A stretch of 22,256 nucleotides of DNA from Scatomorpha merdigallinarum (GTDB lineage: Bacteria > Bacillota > Clostridia > Oscillospirales > Oscillospiraceae). Each line of letters opens with the position of its first letter. Within the stretch, counting starts at the first letter, position 1. Below the pieces are notes generated by a model. That model saw nothing but the letters and a program-made list of their open reading frames with translations, ran no database searches and had not been told where the DNA came from. Made by a program: the position numbers and the translations under genes. Positions 22,204-22,256 of this stretch are shown piece after piece. The stretch lies in NCBI GenBank assembly GCA_018710885.1, contig DVJA01000076.1, positions 1 through 22,256 on the forward strand, in the 5' to 3' direction.

Positions 22204-22256
22204 ATGTCAAAAAGGAAGTATACGCACGTTCAAGAGTTAGAAGGAGAAATTCTTGC
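22204..22256 (+). CDS. probable IS3-family transposase OrfA, N-terminus only (partial)
   Basis: The open frame starts at ATG 22204 and runs off the window: MSKRKYTHVQELEGEIL, 17 complete codons. This resembles the N-terminus of IS3-family helix-turn-helix OrfA proteins (MSKRKYTHVQ...). Only a short stretch is visible, so the assignment rests on recall of the motif plus the preceding hairpin. The likely ribosome binding sequence is inside the hairpin arm. Confidence 0.55.
   Translation, partial: MSKRKYTHVQELEGEIL

Larger units (their letters stand above)
22126..22256 (+). mobile_element. left edge of a probable IS3-type insertion sequence (partial)
   Basis: From about TGAACTGAACC (22126-22136) the sequence changes character and leads into a hairpin and a transposase-like start codon. 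The end motif and the start of the protein recall IS3/IS150-group elements. The true left boundary is uncertain, and the right end is beyond the window. Confidence 0.45.

Noticed and set aside
1..22256. CRISPR arrays, tRNA genes and riboswitches
   Set aside because: No regularly spaced repeat array, tRNA-like cloverleaf or recognisable riboswitch core was seen. The only RNA gene visible is the 16S edge.

Overview
The window spans a bacterial replication-origin region, most likely from a spore-forming Clostridia of the Oscillospirales type; this placement is inferred from the following. GC content is high by eye, the order dnaA-dnaN-S4/yaaA-recF-remB-gyrB-gyrA is the Firmicutes origin order, and a complete gerA-type spore germinant receptor operon is present. 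The GyrB and DnaA sequences are also clostridial in style.

Layout. The left edge holds the first ~33 nt of a 16S rRNA gene (minus strand) with its leader and a near-consensus promoter. Divergent from it is a ger operon, gerA-gerC-gerB (427-4192, plus), ending in a bidirectional terminator. All genes from 4222 to 17198 are on the minus strand. Reading leftwards from the origin these are dnaA, the origin itself (15637-15884), dnaN, an S4-domain protein, recF, remB, gyrB, a REP-associated tyrosine transposase (RAYT), gyrA, rnhA, an ABC exporter half-transporter and a GNAT acetyltransferase. A terminator follows, then a separate autoregulated-looking pair of XRE regulator and small membrane protein. 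To the right, divergent from dnaA, are mfd and a PrsA/SurA-like parvulin lipoprotein (plus). The right edge catches the start of what looks like an IS3-type insertion sequence.

How the genes work together. DnaA, the origin, the beta clamp, RecF and gyrase form the replication core, and most junctions are overlapping or nearly so (ATGA/TGATG). Housekeeping genes on both sides run away from the origin, co-directional with replication. The ger operon runs against it.

Most unusual points. (1) A RAYT transposase is stitched between gyrB and gyrA with overlapping and near-overlapping junctions, and its own reading frame contains two perfect 28-bp copies, in inverted orientation, of a REP-like sequence. 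(2) The origin lacks canonical TTATCCACA boxes and instead carries a cluster of TTTTCAACA-type sites, while the DnaA DNA-recognition signature reads GRNHSTV instead of GRDHTTV. (3) A promoter is flanked by two 46-bp-spaced operator repeats whose 4-bp cores are inverted. (4) There are probable leaderless starts (mfd, perhaps gerA), a terminator-like hairpin in the short dnaA leader, and a hairpin covering the ribosome binding site of the edge transposase.
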